Source of the DNA: Bacteroidales bacterium
Lineage (GTDB): Bacteria; Bacteroidota; Bacteroidia; Bacteroidales; UBA12170
Direction: 5' to 3'
Assembly: GCA_016933745.1 (NCBI GenBank)
Contig: JAFGAK010000338.1
Location: forward strand, 1-35,132
DNA length: 35,132 nt
The position numbers were made by a program, and so were the translations under genes. The notes below the pieces were generated by a model that saw only the letters and a list, made by a program, of their open reading frames with translations, had not been told where the DNA came from and did not search any database. Position 1 is the stretch's first letter. Each line of letters starts with the position of its first letter. This document shows positions 10,995 to 18,652 of the stretch, piece by piece.

Positions 10995-11023
10995 GTTACA
11001 AATGTAACTATAAATATGTTACA
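10995..11023. repeat. GTTACA inverted/direct half-sites over the nuclease promoter
   Basis: GTTAC-AAAT-GTAAC forms a perfect 5+5 inverted repeat (10995-11008) and a third copy of the half-site, GTTACA, follows at 11018-11023, starting 23 bases after the first. The arrangement straddles the candidate -7 element, as an operator would. No regulator can be named. Confidence 0.4.
10999..11006 (-). promoter_or_regulatory. Candidate nuclease -7 promoter element
   Basis: The minus strand reads TACATTTG, matching TAnnTTTG, 27 bases before the nuclease ATG. A TTG lies 15 bases upstream, slightly closer than usual. The element sits inside the inverted repeat reported separately. Confidence 0.5.
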
Positions 11024-11051
11024 ATACTTTGATGTGAATAGCTATATGGGT

Positions 11052-11720
11052 TTATTTATCAAGAATAAACAACTGGGCGTTTAGTTTTTGATTTTCGATT
11101 CGATCTCTGAATGAAATAAATGTATAATCGCCTGCTGATTCAATCATTTTTAATGAAAGTACTTGTCCGTCTTTTTTAGAAAAATACAATTCAATGGCTG
11201 ATAAGTATTGTTTTAACTGACTACTTTTCGGTATAAACTGAATGATATATGTATCTGCTGATTCAAAGTACAATTGATCATAATCAAGTTCATTCTCTAG
11301 TAAAGTTCCTTGAATACTCATGCTGATCAACGAATTCATTTGCTGAAACATTTGATTCGAACGCATATCCATGGTATAAGTCTCTCCTTCGTCATTTACT
11401 GTCATTTTTCCATCGCTCATAATAATGAGGTAAGGATATGGTGTATTGTACTGCCATCGAATTTTATCAGGAGTTGAAAACCAAAATTCCCCTTCGCTCA
11501 CCAATTTATCTTCCATAAAAGTAAATACCTTTTCTTGGGTAAACTTGGCTTGTAAGGAAGTTATATTTTTTGCAAATGCATTTAATATCCCAGCTACTTC
11601 TTTTTGCTTATTTCCATCCAAAGTTTTGATATCCTGTGCAATAACCGCCGTCTCATTTAACATGAAGGCTGTTAACACGAATAAAAAAGACTGAATACAT
11701 CGGTATAATCTATTTTTCAC
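11052..11720 (-). CDS. LolA-like lipoprotein carrier protein of the pigment cluster
   Basis: Periplasmic LolA-fold protein. The ORF track starts at 11786, but the GTG at 11720 gives a better protein of 222 residues that opens directly with a signal peptide (MKNRLYRCIQSFLFVLTAFM, ending AVIAQ) and overlaps the upstream stop by 11 bases (GTGAAAAATAG), as do its neighbours. The body matches the LolA pattern: SLQAKFTQEK, then GEFWFSTPDKIRWQYNTPYP, then beta strands. Aryl-polyene and flexirubin clusters commonly include a LolA-like gene, thought to help carry the lipid-like pigment to the outer membrane. It is the last gene of the long minus-strand train. Whether it is the general LolA of the cell or a cluster-specific paralogue cannot be told here, but its place favours the latter. 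Confidence 0.85.
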   Translation of the reverse strand: MKNRLYRCIQSFLFVLTAFMLNETAVIAQDIKTLDGNKQKEVAGILNAFAKNITSLQAKFTQEKVFTFMEDKLVSEGEFWFSTPDKIRWQYNTPYPYLIIMSDGKMTVNDEGETYTMDMRSNQMFQQMNSLISMSIQGTLLENELDYDQLYFESADTYIIQFIPKSSQLKQYLSAIELYFSKKDGQVLSLKMIESAGDYTFISFRDRIENQKLNAQLFILDK

Positions 11721-12183
11721 TTGTTTCTTTTTTTGGTTTCCGGTAAATAAGATTAATTTCTTGAACGGTTTCTTGTTTCGAATCAATATAAAATCGTGCC
11801 ATATTAAACCAAGGCGGTTTAAAACGCATCAAAGCATTATTCGAAAATCCAAACGGTTCGGCGGGAATTCTGAATCTTTTCGTATCCAAGCTATCATTCT
11901 GATTTAAATCTTGAAAAAGGGCGACTGCATACCAACCTTCCGTCAAATTTGCAAATTCAATTGTATGGATATCAGCTGTAATAGGAATTGTTTTCACTAA
12001 AGAATTTCCAGGATTTGAAAAGTTAGCAAAGTAAACAGAATCCTTGCATAAGGACACAAACAACTCCCCTTCAATCAATTGTATATTTGAAACAGTCAAC
12101 TTTAACTTGCCTTGCTGAGCATTGGCTTGAATAAATATCGACCATGTTAAAAGCGAAACCAGAAGAATTCTAATTTGTTTCAT
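11710..12183 (-). CDS. DUF2141-family exported protein
   Basis: About 157 residues from the preferred start. The ORF track uses an ATG at 12204, but the ATG at 12183 begins MKQIRILLVSLLTWSIFIQ, a standard signal peptide ending ANAQQ, and gives a 14-base overlap with the deacetylase stop. The mature part fits DUF2141: strand pattern KLTVSNIQLIEGELFVSLC, then LTEGWYAVALFQDLNQNDSLD, then an aromatic segment EPFGFSNNA and FKPPWFNMARF. DUF2141 proteins are exported beta-sandwich proteins of unknown function in Bacteroidota and Proteobacteria. Its place between a deacetylase and LolA suggests a periplasmic role in pigment handling, which is inference. Confidence 0.75.
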   Translation of the reverse strand: MKQIRILLVSLLTWSIFIQANAQQGKLKLTVSNIQLIEGELFVSLCKDSVYFANFSNPGNSLVKTIPITADIHTIEFANLTEGWYAVALFQDLNQNDSLDTKRFRIPAEPFGFSNNALMRFKPPWFNMARFYIDSKQETVQEINLIYRKPKKETSEK

Positions 12184-12922
12184 TTTCCAGATCTCCTTGT
12201 TCAAAATTACTCAAAAACGGCAATGCAAGCTCTAAAACATCTACTGCTTTTTTCCGATTGTCGTGAAATAAGAGTATTTCACCACCTTTGATAGTTGCTT
12301 TGATTCTCGCTGCAATTTCTTCTGCGCTTTTATTTTTTAGTGTATCGAAACTTCGGAAGGTCCAGCCAACGCTAAGTAAATTTGTTTTCGTTAAAGCTTT
12401 TTTCAGGTTCGGATTGGTGACGCCAAATGGTGGTCGAAAATATTTTACTTGTTGTTTACCAAGCTTACTTAATATTGAAGTTGTTTTTGTAATTTCTTCA
12501 TGCATTTCTTTTGCACAGAAAAAATCGAACCAATGACTGTGCATAAACGAGTGATTGCCCAGCGAATGACCACGTTTAACGATTTCCTTCACTAATTCGG
12601 GGTATTTCTCAGCTTTTTCTCCTATGAGAAAAAAAATGGCTTTCACCTGATTTTTATCTAAAATATCTAAAACTTGCGGTGTTATTTTGGGATCGGGCCC
12701 GTCATCAAAAGTTAGCAAAACAGCCTGCTTATTTTTGAGTTCATTAATGGATTTGAAATAGAAATTGCGTTGAATATGCATGGAGCCATCAATTACCAGC
12801 AATAAAAAAGCAGCTAACAAAACAATAAGAAACCAAATCGAAATAATATCAAACCAAAAAAGAGGAATTTGAATTCCTTGGATAAGAATAAAAACTGGAA
12901 ATACTGTATTAAATTTTAGCAT
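12170..12922 (-). CDS. Membrane-anchored polysaccharide deacetylase (CE4/NodB)
   Basis: A 250-residue protein with two N-terminal hydrophobic segments (about 6-22 and 28-46) followed by a NodB homology domain. Motif 1 is TFDDGPDPKITP with Asp73 (base) and Asp74 (metal); motif 2 is GNHSFMHSHW with His124 and His128 as zinc ligands; motif 3 is YFRPPFG; a late motif is ILLFHDN. All expected CE4 metal and catalytic positions are present, so it is probably active. CE4 enzymes remove acetyl groups from sugars or peptidoglycan; the substrate here is unknown. Its ATG overlaps the stop of the upstream ketosynthase-like gene by 7 bases (ATGCTAA), which ties its expression to the pigment train. Confidence 0.88.
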   Translation of the reverse strand: MLKFNTVFPVFILIQGIQIPLFWFDIISIWFLIVLLAAFLLLVIDGSMHIQRNFYFKSINELKNKQAVLLTFDDGPDPKITPQVLDILDKNQVKAIFFLIGEKAEKYPELVKEIVKRGHSLGNHSFMHSHWFDFFCAKEMHEEITKTTSILSKLGKQQVKYFRPPFGVTNPNLKKALTKTNLLSVGWTFRSFDTLKNKSAEEIAARIKATIKGGEILLFHDNRKKAVDVLELALPFLSNFEQGDLENETN

Positions 12923-13980
12923 TTGGAAAATAAGATAAAACTATGTTCCTCTTCTTGAAATTGATTATATAAAAGTATCGTATTCAATTGTTTAGGCTTT
13001 CCTTGACTGTAAAGAATTACATCCGGCACTTCTTGTTTCTGGAGTATTTGAGCCGCAATCCAGCTCCCAAAGGCAGATGCAGTATAATATTCTCCACATA
13101 AATGCTTGAAATACGCAACACTTGCATGTGGGAATAGTTTATCGGTAAAAGCATTGTACACATCCGTTTCTTCCTGAATACCATTGTATCCAATCAAAAC
13201 CAAATCAATCTCATCAACAGAAAGCTGATTTTTGGCTAAGAAGTCATTTGCTTTTGGAACTATTTCAGAAGTAGATTCTGGTTTGAAAAACATTTTCAAA
13301 TTAATTAGCTTGGCATAAGAATTTCGCTTTCGCTCTTTTTCTAACACGAAGAAACTCGCACCTTGTCCGGCAATAGTTCCATTTTCGGTGGTATTTTTAA
13401 GGTCTAAGTTTGAATAGCCTACGGGTTGAAAATGGCCAACAGAACGTAATAATTGGATATGGTTATCCGTCATTTCATCAAAACCTCCAACAAGTGCATT
13501 TTCAATTTCTCCGTCGTGCATCATCATGAATGCATCGTGCAAAGCAGTTTCAAAAGAAAAGCCTCTATGCACATAGGTCATATTGTAATTGTGGCAACCC
13601 AAACCAATGGCGATTGCTCCACCAACTGTATTGTGTGTTGATTGGATAAAACTGGTTGGGGTTAATAATGTTTCCTGATTATCGATCATGGAAAGGAGAA
13701 ACTTTTCCGTATCCACAGCACAACCCAAACCAGTGCCGGTTAAGATTGCATCCGGCATTTCTAATTCGCTATCCTCCAAACTAATTCGGGCAGCTGTAAT
13801 TCCATTCCGAATGATTTTACTCATTCTGCGCAACTCTTTTGGATTGATATAATCTTTGTAAGGAGGTTCTGCAATTGGCAAATAAGCTTCTTTATATTCG
13901 AGTATCGAAGTGAGAAAATTTGCATTATCTCTGGTTTCTTGCGGCGAAATTGCCCCGATGCCATTTATGTAGATTTCCAT
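12916..13980 (-). CDS. Ketosynthase-like protein lacking the catalytic triad (candidate chain-length factor)
   Basis: A 354-residue protein with the thiolase/ketosynthase fold: THNTVGGAIAIGLGC, GEIENALVGGFDEM and GQGASFFVLEKE match the corresponding parts of FabF-type enzymes. All three catalytic positions are changed. By alignment with the neighbouring ketosynthase, the nucleophile Cys is Phe141 (YVHRGFSFETAL), the first His is Asn266 (IGYNGIQ) and the second His is Glu297 (LCGEYYTASAFG). Such a protein cannot condense acyl chains but fits the chain-length-factor role in a type II polyketide system, where it pairs with an active ketosynthase. The partner is probably the FabF-like protein encoded immediately upstream, one base away. 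It is a well-maintained open frame, not a decaying pseudogene. Confidence 0.85.
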   Translation of the reverse strand: MEIYINGIGAISPQETRDNANFLTSILEYKEAYLPIAEPPYKDYINPKELRRMSKIIRNGITAARISLEDSELEMPDAILTGTGLGCAVDTEKFLLSMIDNQETLLTPTSFIQSTHNTVGGAIAIGLGCHNYNMTYVHRGFSFETALHDAFMMMHDGEIENALVGGFDEMTDNHIQLLRSVGHFQPVGYSNLDLKNTTENGTIAGQGASFFVLEKERKRNSYAKLINLKMFFKPESTSEIVPKANDFLAKNQLSVDEIDLVLIGYNGIQEETDVYNAFTDKLFPHASVAYFKHLCGEYYTASAFGSWIAAQILQKQEVPDVILYSQGKPKQLNTILLYNQFQEEEHSFILFSKC

Positions 13981-13981
13981 A

Positions 13982-15175
13982 TTAATCTTTTGAGAAAATT
14001 ACCGAGGAATTGTTGCCTCCAAACCCAAATGAATTGGATAAAATAGTTCGTATTTTTTTATCTTTTAAGAGCTTAGTTACGGGTTTAAAATTCAATTCTT
14101 TCATTTGAGTGGTAAAATTGAGATTTGGAAAAACAACCTGTTCTTGCATACTTAAAATTGAAAATACGGCTTCGATAGACCCAGCTGCGGCGAGTGTATG
14201 ACCGGTAAAAGGTTTTGTTGAACTTACCAATGGAATTTCATTTCCGAAAACAGCTTCAATGGCTAATCCTTCGGATAAATCATTATTCAAAGTAGCCGTT
14301 CCATGCGCATTGATATAATCGATTTCGCTTGGATTAAGATTCGCCATTTTTAAAGCTCTACTCATTGCCAAACTAGCGCCTTTTCCTTCGGGCGATGAAG
14401 CTGTTTGATGAAAAGCATCATTAGCATTAGCATAACCAGCTACATAGGCTAAAATGGGCTTTTCTTGCACTTCCGAAGCTCTTTCTAAAACCAAAAAAGC
14501 AGCGCCTTCACCAAGATTTAATCCTGCTCTAGTATCATCAAAAGAGCGACAAGGTTCTTTATCTAGGATCATCAAGCTATTGAATCCGTTCATTGTAAAT
14601 TTCGAAAGAGAATCAGTCCCTCCTACCAAAACTTTGTCGACTACCTTATGATTCAGCAATCTTGCACCCAACATGATGGAGTTTGTTGATGAGGAACAGG
14701 CTGTTGAAATACTAGTTAGATAATCTTTTATTCCCAAGAAATTGGCAATCTTTTCTGTACTATCTCCTGCATCGTGCGTCCCAATAAATTCCTCACTTGT
14801 GCCCTTCGAAATAAATTCTCCATAGAATTGCTCACTTTTACGCATGCCTGCTACCGTAGTTGCTGAAACGATCCCAATTTTAGCATTTTCATCCCTACCA
14901 ATTTTGGAGTGTTCAAAAGCTTCTTTAGCGGCAAGTAAGCCTAATAAGCTTGTTCTTGTCCATTGATCGTTTAATTCAAAACCAAGTTTCTGAGCCAATT
15001 CTTCATCCTTAAAATGAATTTCACCGGCAGGCAAATCCGCTTTATGAATCGTATCTAAAATCTGAATGGAGCTGATGCCCGATTTTCCACTCAATAAGGC
15101 ACGTAAATTCTCATCAGCATTTAATCCCAATGCAGAAACTACTCCCATTCCGGTAATCGCAATTCTATCAGCCAT
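13982..15175 (-). CDS. Beta-ketoacyl-ACP synthase (FabF/KAS II type), pigment cluster
   Basis: A 397-residue condensing enzyme that elongates ACP-bound chains with malonyl-ACP. The full Cys-His-His set is present: Cys160 in SISTACSSSTNS, His in INAHGTATLNND, and His in KPFTGHTLAAAG. The C-terminal glycine loop NSFGFGGNNSS is also intact. It lies 12 bases after an ACP gene and one base before the triad-less ketosynthase-like gene, so I infer that it forms the active half of a ketosynthase/chain-length-factor pair, similar to the pair known in aryl-polyene synthesis. It is unlikely to be the primary fatty-acid FabF because it is embedded in the pigment operon, but that cannot be excluded from the sequence alone. 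Confidence 0.93.
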   Translation of the reverse strand: MADRIAITGMGVVSALGLNADENLRALLSGKSGISSIQILDTIHKADLPAGEIHFKDEELAQKLGFELNDQWTRTSLLGLLAAKEAFEHSKIGRDENAKIGIVSATTVAGMRKSEQFYGEFISKGTSEEFIGTHDAGDSTEKIANFLGIKDYLTSISTACSSSTNSIMLGARLLNHKVVDKVLVGGTDSLSKFTMNGFNSLMILDKEPCRSFDDTRAGLNLGEGAAFLVLERASEVQEKPILAYVAGYANANDAFHQTASSPEGKGASLAMSRALKMANLNPSEIDYINAHGTATLNNDLSEGLAIEAVFGNEIPLVSSTKPFTGHTLAAAGSIEAVFSILSMQEQVVFPNLNFTTQMKELNFKPVTKLLKDKKIRTILSNSFGFGGNNSSVIFSKD

Positions 15176-15187
15176 TTAAAATAATTT

Positions 15188-15439
15188 TTATTGGTGTGCT
15201 TGAATATACTCGGCCATTGATTTTACGGAGAAAAAGATTGTTTTTCCGTCTTTAGGATTTTCTATTTTGATTCCGTAATTTTTTTCAAGAAGCACAATGA
15301 GCTCTAAAGCATCAATTGAATCGAGTCCTAATCCATCTCCAAATAAAGCTTCGTTCTCATCAATATCATCCGGCTCCATATCTTCTAGGTTTAAAGCTTC
15401 GATGATTTCTTCTTTTAAGTCTTGAATTAATTTATCCAT
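15188..15439 (-). CDS. Acyl carrier protein (polyene arm)
   Basis: An 83-residue acidic four-helix carrier protein. The phosphopantetheine serine lies in the motif GLGLDSIDALEL. Helix I and its loop (IIEALNLEDMEPDDID) and helix III (SVKSMAEYIQAHQ) fit the family. Its start overlaps the stop of the upstream half-ketosynthase gene by 8 bases (ATGGATAA). It probably carries the growing polyene chain between the ketosynthases, ketoreductase and dehydratase. It differs clearly from the second cluster ACP (23151-23390), whose motif is IGIDSLDFVDIV, so the two probably serve different partners. Confidence 0.93.
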   Translation of the reverse strand: MDKLIQDLKEEIIEALNLEDMEPDDIDENEALFGDGLGLDSIDALELIVLLEKNYGIKIENPKDGKTIFFSVKSMAEYIQAHQ

Positions 15440-16067
15440 TAGTTTCTTTTTTATAAGTGGTACAAATATTTTTTAAATTATTTTGTGTAAAACCTTGTTT
15501 TTCAGTTCTTTCTAAAAGCATTAAAAATGATTCATAATCGTCGTCTTTTACTTCGACATAGCCAAGTAAACATGCATCTAATTTATGATTTTCGAACAAA
15601 TTATATGCGTAATTCCAAAGAAAATCGATGTCCATTTTTTGCGAAATAAACAATGCATTTTCGCCTTTAAAACCGTGTCTAATGCAAATTTCCCCGGTCA
15701 TAATATTAGGCAGTGTATACACAAAATTTGCTGGGCTCGGAAAATACGATGTTTTATCGCTGAGCGTACTTTGGTGCTTTGAATCCATTAAATAAGTAGA
15801 TGAAGCATTTCCAATAATCAAACCTATTTTTTCCGAAGCATATTTACTTGTTAAGGGTTGGTCTTTTAAAATTACTTCTGCTGATAAAAAACCCAACTTA
15901 CTCAAGTAATCCATTTTAAAATATTTTGGATAATCAAGTCCTAAGTCTTTATAGATGCCTTTAAATACTTTTGCATAATTCAAGCTCTTTTCAAATTCCA
16001 GTTGTTTTTGAAAATCGACCAAAAGCTGATTTTTGCTTAAATAGATATGTTGACTACATTTGAACAT
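15432..16067 (-). CDS. Short ketosynthase-like protein (N-terminal-domain only), candidate chain-length factor
   Basis: A 211-residue protein resembling only the first half of a ketosynthase. The segment SPANFVYTLPNIMTGEICIRHGFKG corresponds to the YTLPNAAxGEIAIRxGxxG pattern of the short beta-ketoacyl-synthase N-domain family (Pfam Ketoacyl-synt_2, by my recollection) found in aryl-polyene clusters, and DACLLGYVEV matches the end of that domain. No nucleophilic Cys is present where one is expected (ENALFISQKMD), and no C-terminal half follows. The frame is intact and overlaps both neighbours (14 bases with the upstream ketosynthase, 8 with the downstream ACP), so it is a real gene and not a truncation. 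A structural or length-controlling role is likely; this is inference. Confidence 0.72.
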   Translation of the reverse strand: MFKCSQHIYLSKNQLLVDFQKQLEFEKSLNYAKVFKGIYKDLGLDYPKYFKMDYLSKLGFLSAEVILKDQPLTSKYASEKIGLIIGNASSTYLMDSKHQSTLSDKTSYFPSPANFVYTLPNIMTGEICIRHGFKGENALFISQKMDIDFLWNYAYNLFENHKLDACLLGYVEVKDDDYESFLMLLERTEKQGFTQNNLKNICTTYKKETNG

Positions 16068-17220
16068 CGTCTATCTCGTTTTTAAAAAGTATTGCTGCAT
16101 TTGCACCGCCAAAACCGGATGCTGTTTTTAGCAAAGTATTTATTTCTAATGATTTAGATTCTTTGGTTATTTTTAAGTCAACCGAAACACCATGCTTAGA
16201 ATACCCAAGTGTTTTAATGGATTTATTCTGCTTCATTGCTTCGATTGATGCCAACGATTCGATTAATCCTGCAGCTCCGAGTGTATGACCCCAGTAGCCT
16301 TTTATGCTATTCACTTGTGCATTTTGTACACCAGCTAGCTGAAAAGCTTTGCTTTCCATTTCGTCGTTATAATTTGTAGCCGTTCCGTGAGCGCTAATAA
16401 AATCGACTTGATTTGCAGGGATTTCTGCTTCATTAAGCGCCGAATTTATAGCGAGGTACAATCCATCGCCAGTGCGTGAAGGACCTGAAATGTGGTTTGC
16501 ATCGTTGCTAATACCCGAACCTATGATATGCACTTTGGAAGTGATTGGCAATTCGGAAAGCAAGCAAGACCCAACAGCTTCGCCCAAATTGAGACCAATT
16601 CGCTCGCTATCAAATGGTTTACACATTTCCGCATCAAGCGATTGAAACGACTGAAACCCCGAAACAACAAATTCCGATAAGATATCGGCTCCTGCCACAA
16701 TAACGTTTTTGTATATTCCAGATTGAATCATTCGATATCCTATGGAAAGTGCTTCAACGCCTGAAATACAAGCATTTGAAATAACTTGAACAGGATTTGC
16801 TAAACCAAAAAAGGCTTGAATTACTTCAGCTGATTTCCATAAAAAAACACGGTCTTTTTCCCAATTTCCTTTTTCTTTTTCGTCCAACAAATTGATATTT
16901 CCTTTGGTTGATGATAGAATTAGCAAGGTATCTTTTGTTTGAAAATCAATTTTACATTCGATAAGTGTTTTTTGAATTGATAATAAAAGCAATTGTTCAA
17001 AAAACGGAAATTCAATTTTATTTGTTGGAAAAAGTGATTTGAATTCAGCTTGAAAACGAGCCACATCAATTTTAGAAGCAAAAAAAGTGTCGGGGTAAAG
17101 ATTCGGATCTGATATAGCACAACTTCCACTTTCTCCGGCATAGAGTTTTTTCATGTTCTCCTCCATGCCAAAGCCTAGTGAACTAATTAAATACGAACCG
17201 TTTACAAAAACCTTATTCAT
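16054..17220 (-). CDS. Beta-ketoacyl-ACP synthase, second cluster enzyme
   Basis: A 388-residue ketosynthase of the FabF family, more divergent than its neighbours. The catalytic residues are Cys151 in VISNACISGVEA, His in ISAHGTATNYND and His in KGYWGHTLGAAG, and the glycine loop is TASGFGGANAA, so it should be active. It differs from the other FabF-like enzymes around the nucleophile (ACISG against ACSSS and ACASG), which suggests a different acyl substrate, for example the aryl starter or a late elongation step. It lies 7 bases after the thioesterase and overlaps the half-ketosynthase gene by 14 bases. Its exact step in the pathway cannot be read from sequence. Confidence 0.9.
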   Translation of the reverse strand: MNKVFVNGSYLISSLGFGMEENMKKLYAGESGSCAISDPNLYPDTFFASKIDVARFQAEFKSLFPTNKIEFPFFEQLLLLSIQKTLIECKIDFQTKDTLLILSSTKGNINLLDEKEKGNWEKDRVFLWKSAEVIQAFFGLANPVQVISNACISGVEALSIGYRMIQSGIYKNVIVAGADILSEFVVSGFQSFQSLDAEMCKPFDSERIGLNLGEAVGSCLLSELPITSKVHIIGSGISNDANHISGPSRTGDGLYLAINSALNEAEIPANQVDFISAHGTATNYNDEMESKAFQLAGVQNAQVNSIKGYWGHTLGAAGLIESLASIEAMKQNKSIKTLGYSKHGVSVDLKITKESKSLEINTLLKTASGFGGANAAILFKNEIDDVQM

Positions 17221-17227
17221 CGTTTAT

Positions 17228-17647
17228 TTAAAATCCGTTTTTCGTTTTCCAATCAAGCATAAAATCAGGAGTATTTAAAGATAGCTCCCTTGTATTCAGA
17301 AATAAAAACACCTGAATTGTTCGTGCTGTTGCAATAATTTCGTTATTTGATTTGCGACTGATAACATAATCAAAAATAAGTTTAGCCGCTGGACTGTCCA
17401 CATAAGTTGCTTCAACAACAGCTATATCGCCATAGCGCAATTGTCTTTTATAATCTATATCCACTTTTACAATTGGCGTGGCATATCCTGCATTTTCCAC
17501 ATCGCAATAGCCAATAGCATAATCGTTTCCAAAGGCTTCTCTAGCCTCTTCGAGATATTTTACATAATGGCCATGCCAAACAATTCGAAGCGAATCAACT
17601 TCATTGAATCGGACTGCAACTTCTTTAGAAACACAAAGTTTTTTCAT
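17228..17647 (-). CDS. Acyl-ACP/CoA thioesterase, 4HBT hotdog family
   Basis: A 139-residue single hotdog domain. The family motif is visible as FNEVDSLRIVWHGHYVKYLEEARE, in which the Asp is the usual catalytic residue of 4-hydroxybenzoyl-CoA-type thioesterases. Such enzymes hydrolyse acyl-CoA or acyl-ACP thioesters. In aryl-polyene clusters a thioesterase of this kind is common and may edit or release the chain. It is packed between the BtrH-like gene (3 bases upstream) and a ketosynthase (7 bases downstream). It could alternatively be a YbgC-like housekeeping thioesterase, but the operon position argues against that. Confidence 0.88.
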   Translation of the reverse strand: MKKLCVSKEVAVRFNEVDSLRIVWHGHYVKYLEEAREAFGNDYAIGYCDVENAGYATPIVKVDIDYKRQLRYGDIAVVEATYVDSPAAKLIFDYVISRKSNNEIIATARTIQVFLFLNTRELSLNTPDFMLDWKTKNGF

Positions 17648-17650
17648 TTT

Positions 17651-18652
17651 TTATTTAATTAAGTTGCGAAGATCTTCATACACTTTCTTTTCTCTATCTG
17701 CAATCACCAGAAGCATATTAGCTACACCTTGATACGGATCATTAATTTTAGTTCGCGCTTTGACAATTCGAGCTGTATCAACTGCAAATTCTCGCCACAA
17801 ATCGCCAATGGCAGTCATTTCCAATGCTAAATCGTGCAATTTAGGCATCTTTAAAATATCCGAAGCTTCTTGTAAAAAAGCAGCAAACATGAATCGAAAT
17901 CCTGCTCCACCGGTTCCTATTTCTTCTTGAGATCGCACAATCTGGCCCAAGTATTGAGCAGCTTTTCGATCGCCTAATTTGTTTGGATATTTCCGAACTT
18001 GAGAAGCCAAATAACGAATTCCTTTTACGCCAAACAAAGGGATAGGAATTTTGAGCATGTCTTTGGCTGTTTTTTTAATTCCTTCGACAATGGCTTTTTC
18101 TAAATTAATTTGTTGCGGAATTTTTTCTGCCCAATACATATGCCCTTTTGGAGCAAAAACTCCTTTCGCATATCGCACTCGTTGTAATTCTTTGTATGTC
18201 AGAGTAGTATAAGTTTCCATGATCGGATCACTAATCAAGTAATTCCCATCCTTTTTGCCATAAACAACCAAGTTATGAGCATTAAAATGAAAACGATAAG
18301 GTTTAGGGAAATACGTTAAATGGTACACTCCTACCAACATTCCAACCGGAATTCCTTGTTCTAATTTTTCATCCAAAGCATCCATTGCTTCTTTAGGATC
18401 AGAAAACCTTTTGCTTTTTATTTTGAAACCAATCCTTTTAGCCGCTCGCTTAAAAATAACGCCAGGAAGCGGACGAAAGGTAGTAACAGGAATATGATTT
18501 ACTTTTAGAAACGGCAGATAAGAAAAAAACAATCCGGATCCGATACCAAAAATCATTGGTTCAGATAAATTAATATTGTAGTGCTTGAGTAAGTTTGATG
18601 TTACTCCGTTTTCGCAATGAGCCGATTGAGCATGTTTGAAATCAATATCCAT
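17651..18652 (-). CDS. BtrH-like acyltransferase (BtrH N-terminal domain / DUF4872)
   Basis: A 333-residue protein with a papain-like acyltransferase N-domain. The expected triad can be seen: Cys13 in SAHCENGVTSNLL, His126 in FNAHNLVVYG and Asp142 in YLISDP. The GIGSGLFFSY segment after the first helix is also typical. In butirosin synthesis BtrH moves an acyl group from a carrier protein to an acceptor amine, so here the natural guess is transfer of the polyene acyl chain from ACP to an acceptor, possibly the hydroxyl of the dialkylresorcinol. That is inference; the LpxL-like protein at 22262-23146 is a competing candidate. The C-terminal half (about 170-333) is helical. Its start abuts the upstream stop with no gap. 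Confidence 0.82.
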   Translation of the reverse strand: MDIDFKHAQSAHCENGVTSNLLKHYNINLSEPMIFGIGSGLFFSYLPFLKVNHIPVTTFRPLPGVIFKRAAKRIGFKIKSKRFSDPKEAMDALDEKLEQGIPVGMLVGVYHLTYFPKPYRFHFNAHNLVVYGKKDGNYLISDPIMETYTTLTYKELQRVRYAKGVFAPKGHMYWAEKIPQQINLEKAIVEGIKKTAKDMLKIPIPLFGVKGIRYLASQVRKYPNKLGDRKAAQYLGQIVRSQEEIGTGGAGFRFMFAAFLQEASDILKMPKLHDLALEMTAIGDLWREFAVDTARIVKARTKINDPYQGVANMLLVIADREKKVYEDLRNLIK

